Origin: Liolophura sinensis
Taxonomy: Eukaryota > Mollusca > Polyplacophora > Chitonida > Chitonidae
Direction of reading: 5' to 3'
Assembly: GCF_032854445.1 (NCBI RefSeq)
Contig: NC_088295.1
Location: 48,225,385-48,289,384 of the forward strand
DNA length: 64,000 nt
Below are positions 35,301 through 45,066 of the stretch, piece after piece. The notes below the pieces were generated by a model. That model was not told the origin of the DNA, did not search any database, and was given only the letters and a program-made list of their open reading frames with translations. Both the position numbers and the translations under genes were made by a program. Each line of letters begins with the position of its first letter. Position 1 is the stretch's first letter.

Positions 35301-35751
35301 TATTCTGTGACTGAGGGCAGGGTGCTTCTTTGATGAAGCATGATTAGCATGACAATAATGGAACATTTCTCCTACAGCAAGCATTGTTTGTACAGATATC
35401 TACAGTGTAATAAACAATCATTTAAATAATTAAATTTAATACTATATCAAAGCCCACAAACTAGAAATTATTCATTTGCCCTCATATACCTGTCATTGGT
35501 GTAAATTTTCAGGATTTTATCTAAATTCACAGCTTTTTGTGCATTCCCAATTTGAAGCAGATTTGAGTGTTCATTAATGCCATCTTTTGCTGTTTTCACA
35601 GGCTGAAGAGCTGAGAGAAAAAATGCAGACCAAATTTCCACAGATTCCAAAGAACAATCCCCCAGGTCGGAGTGAATTCAAAACAGTGCGAGAACTCGTG
35701 GACTATTTGATAGATGAAGACAGCAGAGGGAAGAAAGATGAAAAGACTTGA
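26287..35751 (+). CDS. TMEM242: TMEM242, mitochondrial assembly factor (complete, 4 exons)
   Basis: Joined exons 26287-26371, 30499-30599, 32162-32299 and 35602-35751 give 157 residues (human protein about 141). TMEM242 is an inner mitochondrial membrane protein that works with TMEM70 in building the ATP synthase c-ring and interacts with complex I assembly factors. Visible: a polar N-terminus (1-28); GGMYLTTVTGFSLLFGFG membrane helix 1 (about 30-53) ending in AKKRDPTMF; the signature PESGGALALRALGWGTLY (71-88); helix 2 to about 104 ending WKLLGV; then KMQTKFPQIPKN (about 116-127) and a charged C-terminus longer than in human. Splice phases 1, 0, 0 agree. Head-to-head with ZDHHC14. The last intron and the 3' flank are loaded with minisatellites. 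Confidence 0.95.
26546..26640. repeat. About 28-bp tandem triplication
   Basis: gagctagctgtgcagggctg, gagctagctgtggagggctg and gagttagctggggagttgta follow one another at 27-29 bp spacing. Confidence 0.75.
27088..27210 (+). mobile_element. SINE family 1, 5' fragment
   Basis: Contains gcaatgacccaagagcctct, caccaatgcggtcactgtga and gtttaaatccagctaatgct. It keeps the B-box region and stops in the middle of the body. Confidence 0.8.
28573..28640 (+). mobile_element. SINE tail fragment
   Basis: gccatgatataagtgaaaaa followed by ttcttgagtgtgatattaag; a diverged 3' end of a SINE. Confidence 0.6.
29200..29310. repeat. Dispersed repeat (family with 30660 and 56143), partial copy
   Basis: Contains ctacattggt, ttagggcttaacaaaaagta, taattttatta, ctacacagaataatgccttc and agaatatg, in the same order as 30685-30775. 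Confidence 0.8.
29501..29658. repeat. 51-bp minisatellite, 3 copies
   Basis: Three consecutive copies of tgctatcacactgaaagcag + cggtacacactaacaatgcc + agcatgtgata with few differences, then the start of a fourth. Confidence 0.95.
30499..30599 (+). CDS. TMEM242: TMEM242 coding exon 2 (membrane helix 1)
   Basis: Acceptor GGTTACAG|GG, donor CTAAG|GTAAGG. It encodes GGMYLTTVTGFSLLFGFGMT, VMMAKKRD and PTMFTK, comparable to GIFLGT...LAKKKSPEWFNK in human TMEM242. Confidence 0.95.
30622..30828. mobile_element. Small TIR element with terminal hairpin
   Basis: The right end is gaaaaaggttgaagaattac then agtac; the left end is a decayed inverted counterpart (gattcgtcaaccttttgg). The inner body matches 29200-29310 and, in reverse orientation, 56143-56290. 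A perfect 13-bp hairpin, cctttttcgcatg / catgcgaaaaagg with loop gaaa, spans 30778-30807. Confidence 0.65.
31660..31875. repeat. Dispersed repeat, copy 2 (pairs with 16990-17215)
   Basis: Shares gcgacatc, tttctagt, cataagaatat, caccaagcacat, aaaagaatgg, ggccat and ttaactgtgattatatt-like blocks with the 17-kb copy. Confidence 0.55.
32162..32299 (+). CDS. TMEM242: TMEM242 coding exon 3 (PESG signature and membrane helix 2)
   Basis: Acceptor TATCCCCAG|AG, donor AAAGT|GTAAGT. It encodes SLLGSREIPESGGALALRAL, GWGTLYSVTG and VGLLSLLVWKLLGVKS. The PESG-LALRALGWG-LY string is the most diagnostic part of the family. Confidence 0.97.
32497..32815 (+). mobile_element. SINE family 2, near full length
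   Basis: The tRNA-like head tagcttaatggttagagcat (A-box-like) is followed by gggtcataccaaaaacttta, gttagagcaaggaaacagga, attggcccggtgtcattata, atgtgactgggtagggtgtc and atgtctggtg, then a tail with tcatcatcatgtggctgaaa. The 14488-14746 copy matches it in reverse orientation. Confidence 0.8.
33187..35370. repeat. 66-bp minisatellite, about 33 copies, in TMEM242 intron 3
   Basis: Unit: gaacattattctgtgactga, gggcagggtgcttctttgat, gaagcgtaattagcgtgaca, ataatg. Each unit holds a hairpin, gcttc tttgat gaagc. Unit length is a multiple of three and one minus-strand frame is open, so it translates into long 22-residue repeats (MFHYCHANYASSKKHPALSH + RI) broken by only two stop codons, near 34150 and 34516. 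Two units lack one att triplet. These translations are regarded as by-products of the repeat. Confidence 0.97.
35602..35751 (+). CDS. TMEM242: TMEM242 coding exon 4 (C-terminus, stop)
   Basis: Acceptor TTTTCACAG|GC. It encodes AEELREKMQTKFPQIPKNNP and a charged tail ending DEDSRGKKDEKT, TGA at 35749-35751. KMQ-FP-IPKN matches the human C-terminal region. Confidence 0.95.
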   Translation, partial: AEELREKMQTKFPQIPKNNPPGRSEFKTVRELVDYLIDEDSRGKKDEKT

Positions 35752-35850
35752 ATGTCCAAGACTCTAAAAGCACAGGATTAAGTGAAATATGTGAAGTTTT
35801 GTGCCAAAGTCAAAAGTTGTGCAAGAACATCAAGAACGTCGGATGGAATA

Positions 35851-36466
35851 ACCATTCAGGTCTATTGAATCACCATTCGGGGACCATTCAGGTCTATGGA
35901 ATCACAATTCAGGTCTATTGAATCACCATTCGGGGACCATTCAGGTCTATGGAATTACCATTCAGGTCTATGGAATCACCATTCGGGGACCATTCAGGTC
36001 TATGGAATCACCATGCAGGTCTATTGAATCACCATTCAGGTCTATGGAATCACCATTCAGATCTGTTGAATCACCATTCAGGTCTATGGAATCACCATTC
36101 AGGTCTATGGAATCACCATTCGGGGACCATTCAGGTCTATGGAATCACCATGCAGGTCTATTGAATCACCATTCAGGTCTATGGAATCACCATTCGGGGA
36201 CCATTCAGGTCTATTGAATCACCATTCAGGTCTATGGAATCACCATTCAGATCTATTGAATCACCATTCAGGTCTATGGAATCACCATTCGGGGACCATT
36301 CAGGTCTATGGAATCACCATGCAGGTCTATTGAATCACCATTCAGGTCTATGGAATCACCATTCGGGGACCATTCAGGTCTATGGAATCACCATGCAGGT
36401 CTATTGAATCACCATTCAGGTCTATGGAATCACCATTCAGATCTATTGAATCACCATTCAGGTCTA
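35851..36466. repeat. 21/32-bp minisatellite just after the TMEM242 stop
   Basis: Basic unit ggtctatggaatcaccattc+a (21 bp), alternating with a 32-bp version carrying an 11-bp insert (ggggaccattc). Variants ggtctattg, agatct and catgcagg recur in order, forming longer repeating blocks. Confidence 0.95.
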
Positions 36467-36727
36467 ATCTGAAAGTATTCCCCGGAACTTCTTATGCGTG
36501 TTTACATACTTGTGGTTTGTTATGTTCGTGTTTTGTTGAAAAACCTGAAAACCATTGGAGAGAAACCATGTTTTGTTTTCATGTGTGAAGCAGGACTTCA
36601 AGTGATTTTTGCGCTGAAAATTGATGGTAAATCAATGTCCAGACTGTTACAATGTATCTGTTTCTACTGTAATGTTACAGTTTATTTAATGTGACGTCTG
36701 GAGGGAATGGTGGCACACCGCTGGTGC

Positions 36728-37085
36728 AATTGTAGTCCTAACACTGGCGGGAATGTAGTCCTACCACTGGTGGGAATGTAGTCCTAACACTATTGGGAAT
36801 GTAATCATTACACAGGTGGGCAATCAAACCACATGTGTGAATACAGTAACACTGGTGGTCATGCAGTCATAACAGTGGCGGAAATGCAGTTGTAACAAGT
36901 GGGAATGCAATCATAACACAGTTGGGAATGCAATCATGACACAGTTGGGAATGCAATCATGACACAGTTGGGAATGCAATCATAACACAGTTGGGAATGC
37001 AATCATAACACAGTTAGGAATGCAATCATGACACAGTTGGGAATGCAATCATGACACAAATGGGAATGTTGTCATAACAGGGGTA
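36728..37085. repeat. 22-23-bp minisatellite
   Basis: Repeats of tgggaatgcaatcatgacac+agt. The first third (gtagtcctaacactgg) is diverged and the later copies are nearly identical. Confidence 0.93.
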
Positions 37086-37100
37086 GGAAGGTGATCATTG

Positions 37101-37290
37101 TTTATTTGATTGGTGTTTCACACCGTATTCAAGAATATTTCACTTATACAATGGTGGCCAGCATTATAGTGGGAGGAAAAGAGGGGATAGCCTGGGGAAA
37201 ACTCACAACTGTCTGCAGGTTGCTGGCAGACCTTCCCACTTACGGCCGGAGAGGAAGCCAGCATGAGCTGGACTTTAACTCACAGCAATG
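37101..37290 (-). mobile_element. SINE family 1, head-truncated copy
   Basis: Starts tttatttgattggtgtttca, then aagaatatttcacttataca, tggccagcattatagtggga, gcaggttgctggcagacctt, cggccggagaggaagccagc and atgagctgga, ending near the B box. Confidence 0.92.
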
Positions 37291-37360
37291 CATACATAGT
37301 TCCGCTCACTGTAAATCAGGGATGTTGTTGCTGTCATTGTGAAACAAGTACTCTGTATGA

Positions 37361-37366
37361 AATAAA
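37361..37366 (+). terminator. Candidate TMEM242 polyadenylation signal
   Basis: First AATAAA on the plus strand after the TMEM242 stop codon, followed within 100 bases by T- and GT-rich sequence. Confidence 0.3.
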
Positions 37367-38529
37367 AGGTCTCAAAGGTATGAAAACTAAGCAACTTAAA
37401 TCTTATAGGTGATCAGCAGAGTGCAGTGCTATCCCTTCTAATCTTCTCCATGTGTTGTTTTACGTTGAAATTTTTTTGGAATGATGAAGGCAAAATGACA
37501 TTGTTTTTGTGTTAAAGAAACACAATGATCAAATAAATAAATACCATATTTTGGTATGAATATTCATGATAGTGCGTATTGTTGTTCAGTTAGATACTAA
37601 TTGTCTTCATTGTGTTCATGGTTATTCTCTGATCAACAGTTTAATGTTATCAGATAGACTGGTGTTCAGGTGTCAGTACAAGCGCATGCCCTTCTTGCAT
37701 GGTGTCTACCCCATAAGCGACATTCGCATTTCAGGATATGTGCCACTACACTCGCCACAACAAAGCAGCCATGATCAAATTAGCACCCATTTGTGGACGG
37801 TGGCTCTTCACTGCCAATAAAATGGCAAGCTTTCAAAGTAACAGTTTTTACTTGGTGTTTTCAGTTTCTTCATTATTTTTACTATAAGTTACAGCGGATT
37901 GGGACATGATTACCAATGCAGAATTTCAATGAAACAGATATTTAATGTAGCAATGGCAGCGTTCTGAAATGCAAAAGTGACTTATTATAGCAGTACTGTA
38001 CCATGACAACAATGACGTGTATATATTACAGCTAGGATACATATGCTACAAGAGCAGGCACCTGTGGTGGGAGTCCTTTCAGTTTGAAGGAAAGGGGATT
38101 ACGCACTAAAGGAACTATATCCACCAGAAAGGCTTTGAATTTCTTGAAATGTAAGTTACACTGCCAATCACCCAATGTCAGGAACCCTTTAGTAATATGC
38201 AGAGAGCTAAATTAATGGTTTGCTGCGACTTACCCTCTACCAATGAGGTCATGTGTTTGAGTGAACAGAACTCTCACTGATCTGGCTGCAGAGTCAGGAG
38301 GTTTGTGAGGTATTTAGTTAACGTTGATGGTTTACTGCGGGCACCCGACTGCTCTCATATACGTGAAAAATTCTTAATTACATTGATAAACATCAGTCAA
38401 TGTATACATCAACGTGAAATGATCATGTGGTTTACAGGACAAGCCTTGGTGAAACTAAGCTGTCAATACCCCTAGTCAGTATCATGCAGTCTTACATGAA
38501 GCCCGACACCAATATGGCATACACACTGA

Positions 38530-38740
38530 GCTAGCTCTTGTGGTGAGACTCTTTGCATCGCAAACCAATGCAGTCTCTTTGAGATCATGTCCAACTCATA
38601 ATGGCTTCCTGCCAGAAATGTGAAGATGGTCGTAGGTGTCCCGCGGGTTCTACTTAGTTTCCCCTCACCATACAGCTGGCCCCCGTCCTATAAGTGAAAT
38701 ATTCTTGAGTACAGCATGAAACACCAATCAGCACAGTGTT
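38530..38740 (+). mobile_element. SINE family 1, diverged copy
   Basis: Degenerate head and body, then the clearer end: agctggcccccgtcctataa, gtgaaatattcttgagtaca and gcatgaaacaccaatcagc. Confidence 0.8.
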
Positions 38741-38971
38741 AAACCTTAAACAAATGAATCATAAATACATAAGTAGGTTACAAACCCGAAATAACATTGT
38801 TTACTGAGTCTGCCCCAGAAATGATAGGCCCATTGTCCTACTCCTAATGCAAAAAAGATTCTCCTCTCTCTTCGAACGTAACGCTGGCTTTAAAATAGCT
38901 ACGCTGAGTCCCCAGGCCCCAGGATCACAAAGTGACCTTAGACTTAAGAATTTATGATGTCAAGCAAAATT

Positions 38972-39245
38972 GGGGCCTCCGTGGCTCAGTCGGTTAGCGC
39001 GCTAGCGCAGCGTAATGACCCAGAAGCCTCTCACCAATGCGGTCGCTGTGAGTTCAAGACCAGGTCATGCTGCCTTCCTCTTCGGCCGTACGTGGGAAGG
39101 TCTGCCAGCAACCTGTGGATGGTCTTGGGTTTCCCCCGGGCTCTGCCCGGTTTCCACCCACCATAATGCTGGCCGCCGTCGTATAAGTGAAATATTCTTG
39201 AGTACGGCATAAAACACCAATCAAAAAAAAAAAAAAAAAAAAAAA
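38972..39245 (+). mobile_element. SINE family 1, recent full-length insertion with target-site duplication
   Basis: Full head (ggcctccgtggctcagtcgg, ttagcgcgctagcgcagcgt), complete body and a pure poly(A) tail of about 22. It is flanked by an exact 12-bp direct repeat, tcaagcaaaatt, at 38960-38971 and 39246-39257. Confidence 0.95.
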
Positions 39246-39363
39246 TCAAGCAAAATTTTGAAAGTTTTACATCAGAAACAACAATTTTAAAGTAATTTAA
39301 AATTCTGCCTTCAGTCTAAGATCATTTCTTTATCCCAGGGCAAGTGGTCAGTTGAGAAGTTAA

Positions 39364-39687
39364 GTAGCCTTCAGTGGTGACATAAACGATGATAGCTGTC
39401 GAAACAACTCTGTCGAGGGTAGAGCCCAAATTCAGGATGCTAGACCAGTACCCAACAAGTTCACTGATATCATCTCTGACATCAAATTTCTGGCCAGTGT
39501 CAGCCTTTCCACTGAAAATATAATCTTTGTTTTAGAGTTCCTTTTCATGTATCCTTCAGCAGTGAAACCAAAGGAGACACTGGTCGACTTCTGGTATGGA
39601 AGAAATGGTATGTCTGCTGAAGCTAAACCAGAAGTCTTGTTCAAATCGTTAAGGCACCGAGTCCCACTACATCCATGTGTCCATTGA
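39364..39687 (+). other. Unrecognised 107-codon open frame (no ATG at its start)
   Basis: Open from just after a TAA (39361-39363) to TGA 39685-39687. The translation looks protein-like (for example VPNKFTDIISDIKFLASVSL, then STENIIFVLEFLFMYPSAV and KPKETLVDFWYGRNGMS). The first internal ATG is near 39546. A weak acceptor (ccttcag) precedes it; no clear donor follows. It could be a pseudogene or transposon remnant, an exon of an unknown gene, or chance. I do not recognise the family. Confidence 0.3.
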
Positions 39688-39726
39688 CCATTGAGGTCAT
39701 GTCAGGGGCCGAAGAGCCAAGCCATG

Positions 39727-39763
39727 CCCCCCCCCCCACTTTCAAAAAGGGGGGTGGGGGGGG
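39727..39763. repeat. C-run / G-run hairpin
   Basis: Eleven C, then ac tttcaaaaa, then G6-T-G8. The runs can pair with each other, or the G strand can form a quadruplex. Confidence 0.8.
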
Positions 39764-42700
39764 TTTTGGCTTTTCAGGTTCCGGAAATTATACATATATA
39801 TATGTATATATACTTCTAACACAAACCCCTTCGCCGAATAAAACATCACACTAGCGCAAATATATTTTCTCGGTAAACTAAACATGGTGAACTGCAATTT
39901 TCCCAGTGCACATTACTACTGATATAGGGCCTACATGTTTTTTCCATCCTTGGGCCTACATATTTATATATGTTCATGAGTTAGCTCCCTTAAATGGGAC
40001 TCGTCATTCGAATGAAATGGAGCCGCCTGACAAAAATTGTCGAGTTCAACTGTCGATAGATTCGAAGTTATATATACCTGTTTTTCCAAACTAATGTGCC
40101 AAAATTACATAGGTTTATGTAGGTTTGCTTGTTTTCACTTTCAGTACACATATAGGAGTAGTATATATTAATACATACAATTCTCCAACGGAAGGGCAAA
40201 TCATCTATAGTGTAATGTGACAAAAGTGGACTCATTTGTCTCCAAGCACAATCTTTTTTTCTAATTTAGTGACTTTCAATGCGATGACGTTGCAGTTCTA
40301 TTCATCCAAAAAGCAGAATAATTAATATATTTGAACAATATATGCGCTCACTGGTGTTGAGTTATTTCATTATGGTTTATCGTCATTCCAAGACCATTTC
40401 ACTTTGGACGGGTTGCAAGATTCATCAGTGAAGGAAACATAAGTAACTGTTGTAACCACCGACTTTGGCGCGTTACTGACTATTCCCCTAAATCAGACGC
40501 ACGCCATTTTCTGAGCCAAGGCTTGATCAAAAAGTGGATGTATACATGTGAATGACATTCAATCGAAAGCAAGCCAGCAAGAATAGGCTGGCAAGTTTAC
40601 CACCAATCCCCAGTGAAAACATGGATGTTTCTTTCCACTGATTCTCCTCCATACGAGTTAAATGCTTGTATTAGTCAATCCACACCAACCTTTCTCCAAC
40701 ATGCATAAATTTTATGTTTAATTCTGGATAAATTGTTACAATGTTCTTTGTTGACCCGTGGTTCTCCAGGCAAAGCGTCAACAATTGGGCTAAACGTCTA
40801 TTTCAATTTTTTCAGGCAGGCTTAAATAGTCAATAACACCTCAATTGGCATATCTAAGATACGGCAAATCATCTCTAAGGCAATATAGCCCCTTCAGAGC
40901 TTCTGGGGCCTTGGCGTCCCCTGGACCCTCGCCTTTTTTGCTGGGACTCTAGGCCCCCTACTTTGAAATTGTTTCCTACGCCCCTGCATGTTTTAATACA
41001 GCTCTCTCTGGTTTGGCCGCAATTTTACGGAAACACAAATGTTGGTGTTGTTATCATTTGACCAGATTGTCAAAGTGGAAATTTCTTCAGTAGAGCAAAA
41101 AACAAACAAATAAATAATAAACCAGAATCAAACACAAGAGTTAGAGAGTTAAATTTTCTTTTTTTTTCAAATCTCATCACTAGTTTCAGAAATACACGTA
41201 TGATAGAATCCTGCCTAAGGTACATGATACAAATGTACACTGCAATTTTACACTATGATACATTTATGGTGTATAAAAAATACACTGTACAAATAAATAC
41301 ACTGTACAAAACATACATCCTGTGTATTGTGTGGTACATAGATGAATATTACGCCCTACACTAAAATACAGTACAGAATATACTAAATGACACATGGATG
41401 TCTCAACAGGCCACTTCACAATGGTAAAATTTCACGTTTACTTTCAGCAAACAACTAACGGAAGAATTTCAGAATATGGACGGTAAATACAAACAACGCT
41501 CACTGGTAAGGCAGCATTTGAATTACATGAGTAATGGGATAAACATCTGCACCTACAACACCGAATCCGCATGCATTTACAAATAATGCCCACCTAACAT
41601 AATTAATAATAATAATAATTGTTGGTTTAAGTATTCATAAACAACCATATCACAGCTTCGTTCACTATTAAATTTATGTAAAAGTTAACACATATAATGA
41701 AGACACATATATGAAACACAATGAGATAACATACCATATATAACACTTTCAATAACGATGGATAACAAAAAAATGCATCCTTCTCCAACAGAATGAGGGG
41801 AATATCAAAAGGAAGTACTTATTATTATTATGTCAGTTGTAACAGGTTAAAAATTTCATGAAATTACAACAATGTTTAACGGTGATAATTATTCAGTCAC
41901 ATCTTAATTCATGCACACTGTATGTTTACAAATATGCGGGTATTTATTTTGAACAAATTACACTGAATTGTAGACCTTTGCAATAAACGACAGCTGCTCC
42001 ATTTGACATTTTAATTCTTGACCTTCCTGTGTCATTGCAAGCACTGTGGAATGATGTTGTCATCCAGAAGGCTATCATGCCATGACAGAAGCAGAACATC
42101 ATGAAGTCTGTTATGTCATTGCATATGAAAACTTGTATTTATTCTTATAAATGTTTAGAAAGGTTATTATTAATTTTACTATCAATTCATAATGTTTACA
42201 TAAATGTCTACAATACTTGTAAGTAATGATAGAACAGAGTTGCCTATTAATAGTTACACTAGCAACAAGCATCAAAATGTTGAATAGTCCTTATTTAACA
42301 TTCAGTTTAACAACATAAAGTATTATGCCTTCGTATTAGTAACAACCAGAAAGTTAATACAATAAACAAAGTAACAGTGCCCGGTTAGAAGCATGTAAAG
42401 GATGCAACAAGATTGTTCGTATAATCAATTTACAGTAAACTTGTTTACTTGTTTAAAAACCTACTGATTTGTCTTCAAGGTGAGTGAGAAAGATGCATAA
42501 ACTGTACTTAAGCATATGTCAAATTGCAACAAATCTGAGGGATCAAAGTATTAACTTACATAAACCTACAATACAACGGTAACTGCTTCTAGAACACCAG
42601 TTCAATATCAGGTCTGATAGCCAGAAGCTGCGCTGACTTGTCACTCCCGATATCTAAATATCCACCTGTGGTTATATTAACTACAGTAACTTTCATTCTT

Positions 42701-43479
42701 CCCAGCACGGCTTTCGGATATTCAGTTCATGTGGAGGTTACACTGGGAACATGGCCAACTGATCTCAGACCTAAAGGTGAACTGTAGGTATTTGAAGTGA
42801 AACATTTTAGTCATCAGAGTAAATGAGTGTGTTGCATTATTGTAATATTTTGCATATCTGTACGCAATGTAGAGCCTATGTTCAGCCATACCTGAATTAC
42901 ACATATCAGGACAGTCTACAATTTCCTCAACACGCCATGCCTTGCTTCCCTTGGATTTTGAAACATCATTACATTTACGCTGCCCTAGTTCGCTCATACA
43001 ACAGTCAATGTCGTCCCAGAAACGGTTACATTTTTGTTAAACATGAATGCTGGGTAATATGAGCTAGCATTGAAAATACCTAATGAATTATTATCACAAA
43101 GACAACTTCCACAAACTTATATATTGACCGGGAAAGACTGTTTACATGAAATTTTACAAAAATTTAAACCTTTGCAGTTGGGCCTCCCCTAATTGGTGAG
43201 AAAGGTCAACCCTTAGTACAAATCTGAATCAGAGTCGTATTCCAAAAACAAAACAGTAAGAATCTGCTGAGACGAAGTGCAGACAACATACATGTATTAT
43301 AGAGTACAATGTAGGTGTTCTTCACATCCAATCAGGGGCAAGTCAGTCTGGGGAGTCATTGCTATATCTGACTTCAGTGAGACCAGAGGTGATCAATTCA
43401 TGTGCTGTTATAAGCATGTAAGATTTTCAGTGAATAGACCTATCAGTAAAATGCAAATATATCAGTACATAATCAACCT

Positions 43480-43610
43480 AGGGTCAGTTTCATGAAGCAT
43501 GCTTAGTGTTAATTAGCACTTAGCTAAGTGCACTTTATCTCTCCACAACATATGTTGTCATCGTAGTTAAGAGCATACTTAGCTTAGTGAGCTTCATGAA
43601 ACCGGCCCCA
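43480..43610. mobile_element. 131-bp palindromic element (MITE-like)
   Basis: The left end gggtcagtttcatgaagca and the right end (other strand) ggggccggtttcatgaagct are inverted near-copies. Inner parts (cttagtgttaattagcactt, agctaag) also pair imperfectly with cttagcttagtgagc. No coding capacity. Confidence 0.75.
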
Positions 43611-44441
43611 AGATTCATGTAAAGGGATTCAATCAACTGGTTTCACCACAGAGCTTGATTCCAGTTTATGAAGCATGCTTTCTCAACTTGACACCAGTGT
43701 CTTAATGCAGACACAATTCATAGCCTTATGATATAGAATGGACATGGGCTAAGTACGAAGGAATATTTTTAACTATCTGCGGTTTTAACCACAAATACCA
43801 CAATGACACCAAATACTACTGGAATATGATTAATAATCAAACTGTCAAAACAAGATAGGCACTTTTTCAAAATCTGTATGTATGCAACTAACAAATGTTA
43901 AAATGCTTAAGAAAGCTGATTTCTGAGGAAGTTGAATGAATGCAGAATTGTCAAAATAATTTTGTCTCATTATTATTATTATTATTAGGCAACGGGTGAT
44001 CTATGATTAGTAAATCAGGCAAAGACAAATATGAGAAACAATTTCAATCAAAACATTTCTCACAAAATATGATGACGTGTATGATTTCTACACTTTCATA
44101 AAAATATATATATAACCTCATGAAAAGCGAAGTGATAAGAGACAATATGTCAATCAATAAGAATTTGTCAGGCAAGATGACAAAACCAAAACCCCCAGTC
44201 TAAACTAAGGAGTCCTGATGTATGTCAACAACCAACAGCCAGATGGGTAAACCATTGGTGTAAATGCTGAAAGATTATCAACCTCCCTGCAACAGTGTTA
44301 CTTTTGCCTGAAAAAAAAAGCCTGAAAATGCCAATTAAACTAACAATTCTAAACAAAAACTGAAACCAATACTGTATTTCACCTAAATGCTGTATGTAAA
44401 GCTACACTTTCAGAAGCACATAAAGCCCATAAAAATGACAC

Positions 44442-44447
44442 TTTATT
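44442..44447 (-). terminator. Candidate RPGR polyadenylation signal
   Basis: Nearest canonical AATAAA on the minus strand after the RPGR stop codon, about 1.17 kb downstream of it. No other support. Confidence 0.3.
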
Positions 44448-44983
44448 ATGATACCAACTTAATATGTTTTTCTGGGAAGGAATTAATCAACCTACATTAA
44501 AACTCTAAAGTGGTGGATGGATCAATAAGATTCAAGCAAATGTGTGACTTTAAAAATGCTAAACTTAAGGTGAAATACAGTAGTTTCTGTCATTGTATAT
44601 ATTGTCCAATGCTAAACTAAACAGATTAGCTCCACACGCTCTGTTCTAAAGGGAGGCCACTCTGTTACAACTCTGAAACACATGTATTAGCTTACTGGTA
44701 TACGTATGTAGAGGTTGAAAACACCACCATCATGACTATGGCCTAGGTTCACTTTTTAGCCCTTCCCACTGACTGCATGTTATACGTTTACAAAAATCAC
44801 TCAGAAAATAAAGGTTAATTTATGAGAGACTGTTTAAACTGAAATGCATATTCTTCAGAATTTTGTATATGAAAAAGCCAAAGTTATAAAATGAAACTTT
44901 AGTAAGTGAACAGGTGATCTAATTAGTTATAATGTCAAATTTGGAATTAGAAAAGTGTAGCTTTTTTTTTAAACTATTGACAT

Positions 44984-45066
44984 ATTTACTTATTAGACTG
45001 GTGTTTTAAACCTTACTCAAGTTGGGAAGAAACCAAGGTTGGGGAAACTCATGGCCATCCCCAGGT
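44984..45066 (-). mobile_element. SINE family 1 fragment
   Basis: tttacttattagactggtgt, tttaaaccttactcaa, gggaagaaaccaaggttggg and gaaactcatggccatcccca: a shortened reverse-complement SINE. Confidence 0.75.

Larger units (their letters stand above)
32300..35601 (+). other. TMEM242 intron 3
   Basis: Two thirds of this 3.3-kb intron is the 66-bp minisatellite; the rest includes a nearly complete SINE-2 copy. No exon recognised. Confidence 0.75.
35752..37366 (+). other. Probable TMEM242 3' UTR / 3' flank
   Basis: No canonical AATAAA occurs after the stop codon until 37361-37366, about 1.6 kb downstream. If that signal is used, the 3' UTR contains two different minisatellites and a SINE fragment. 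A non-canonical earlier poly(A) site is equally possible. Confidence 0.35.

Noticed and set aside
33187-35370. CRISPR array
   Set aside because: Continuous tandem repeats without unique spacers, in an animal intron.
33291-35384. Three long minus-strand frames of 22-residue repeats as a secreted or structural protein gene
   Set aside because: They follow exactly the 66-bp tandem unit within a TMEM242 intron, with no start context, splice pattern or non-repeat part. Kept only as a finding.
35918-36588. Plus-strand repeat frames (HHSGLWN / ESPFRSM) as a coding gene
   Set aside because: Produced by the 21/32-bp minisatellite; all three frames are open for long stretches, as expected for such a repeat.
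37566-37820. 84-codon frame at 37.6 kb as a gene
   Set aside because: No recognisable family, start context or splice sites; composition like the surrounding DNA.
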